Assembly (NCBI GenBank): GCA_048939595.1
Contig: JBHLPI010000114.1
Location: forward strand, 1 to 6,003
Source: Hermodarchaeum sp048939595
GTDB lineage: Archaea; Asgardarchaeota; Hermodarchaeia; Hermodarchaeales; Hermodarchaeaceae
Length of the DNA stretch: 6,003 nt
Reading direction: 5' to 3'
Part shown: positions 5,855 to 6,003 of the stretch, one piece after another
Layout: each line of letters opens with the position of its first letter
Position numbering within the stretch: the stretch's first letter is position 1
Translations under genes and position numbers: made by a program
The notes under the pieces: generated by a model
What the model saw: only the letters and a program-made list of their open reading frames with translations
What the model was told of the DNA's origin: nothing
Database searches by the model: none

Positions 5855-6003
5855 GCATTCCTCACTCCTCTTTTTTGTTTGGCCAGTGATTCATCTTCAC
5901 GTAGTTGTGCAATCGTTCGGGCAATTCGCACTCGGAGCGTCGCGGTCACCAAGGGCATCGCTTCTTTGAGTTGCTCCTCGATGCTTGGCGCTTGGAGACG
6001 AGC
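5851..6003 (-). CDS. C-terminal fragment of an unidentified gene, coupled to the 93-residue protein
   Basis: The frame is open from the right edge to a TGA at 5851-5853 and gives the last 50 residues of a protein. The visible part is likely helical and charged (SIEEQLKEAMPLVTATLRVR, then IARTIAQLREDESLAKQKRG), with no cysteine or hydrophobic membrane segment. It could be the end of a helical or coiled-coil protein, but no family can be named. Support for coding comes from the uninterrupted frame to the edge and from the stop overlapping the next start by GTGA, a typical arrangement of co-translated neighbours. The next gene's Shine-Dalgarno sequence is inside its last codons. Confidence 0.6.
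   Translation of the reverse strand, partial: ARLQAPSIEEQLKEAMPLVTATLRVRIARTIAQLREDESLAKQKRGVRNA
5860..5870 (-). promoter_or_regulatory. Purine-rich ribosome binding site before a GTG start
   Basis: On the minus strand GAGGAGTGAGG, inside the last codons of the preceding gene, offers two overlapping Shine-Dalgarno cores for the GTG at 5852-5854. GAGG, five bases from the start, is the better placed; GAGGAG is ten bases away. It is the main reason to accept the GTG as start. Confidence 0.5.

Noticed and set aside
1..6003. CRISPR array, tRNA, rRNA, insertion sequence or other mobile element
   Set aside because: I saw no regularly spaced repeats, no tRNA-like cloverleaf or rRNA signature, no transposase or integrase motifs and no terminal inverted repeats. 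Genes fill nearly the whole window in one direction.

Overview
The window most resembles the genome of an Asgard archaeon. The main evidence is the gene at 3668-4216. It encodes a complete Ras-superfamily GTPase with Rab-like motifs (TLGVDF, KLQAWDTAGQER, YYRGAKG), the kind of eukaryote-like small GTPase that is expanded in Asgard genomes. Other features fit an archaeon: a secreted peptidase with about ten N-glycosylation sequons and a C-terminal membrane anchor, an AAA-type ATPase fused to a winged helix, Shine-Dalgarno sequences of the GGTGAT/GTGATC type, and A/T-rich TATA-like upstream elements. Base composition looks moderate (an impression, not a count). I cannot assign a class within Asgard from this sequence alone.

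Every supported gene is on the minus strand, so the reading order runs from right to left. At the right edge is the last 50 codons of a gene of unknown function (5851-6003). Its stop overlaps the GTG start of a 93-residue protein with a Cys/His pattern suggestive of metal binding (5573-5854). After 74 bp comes an ExeA/Orc1-like P-loop ATPase with a C-terminal winged helix (4338-5498). A 121-bp gap with a small inverted repeat separates it from the Rab-like GTPase (3668-4216). Only 17 bp later begins a 407-residue, almost entirely helical protein of unknown family (2427-3650). A 109-bp gap with TATA-like elements precedes a membrane-anchored M28 metallopeptidase with Ig-like domains (257-2317). 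After a T-rich presumed terminator, the N-terminus of a membrane protein runs off the left edge (1-162).

The most interesting unit is the GTPase plus the helical protein. The spacing suggests co-transcription, and a long helical partner beside a Rab-like GTPase is a reasonable candidate effector or regulator. That is inference from position and composition, not from a recognised domain. The ATPase-winged-helix gene may be a DNA-binding NTP-dependent regulator, but nothing in the sequence ties it functionally to the GTPase. The peptidase has all the metal-binding and catalytic residues of its family and should act outside the cell on peptides.
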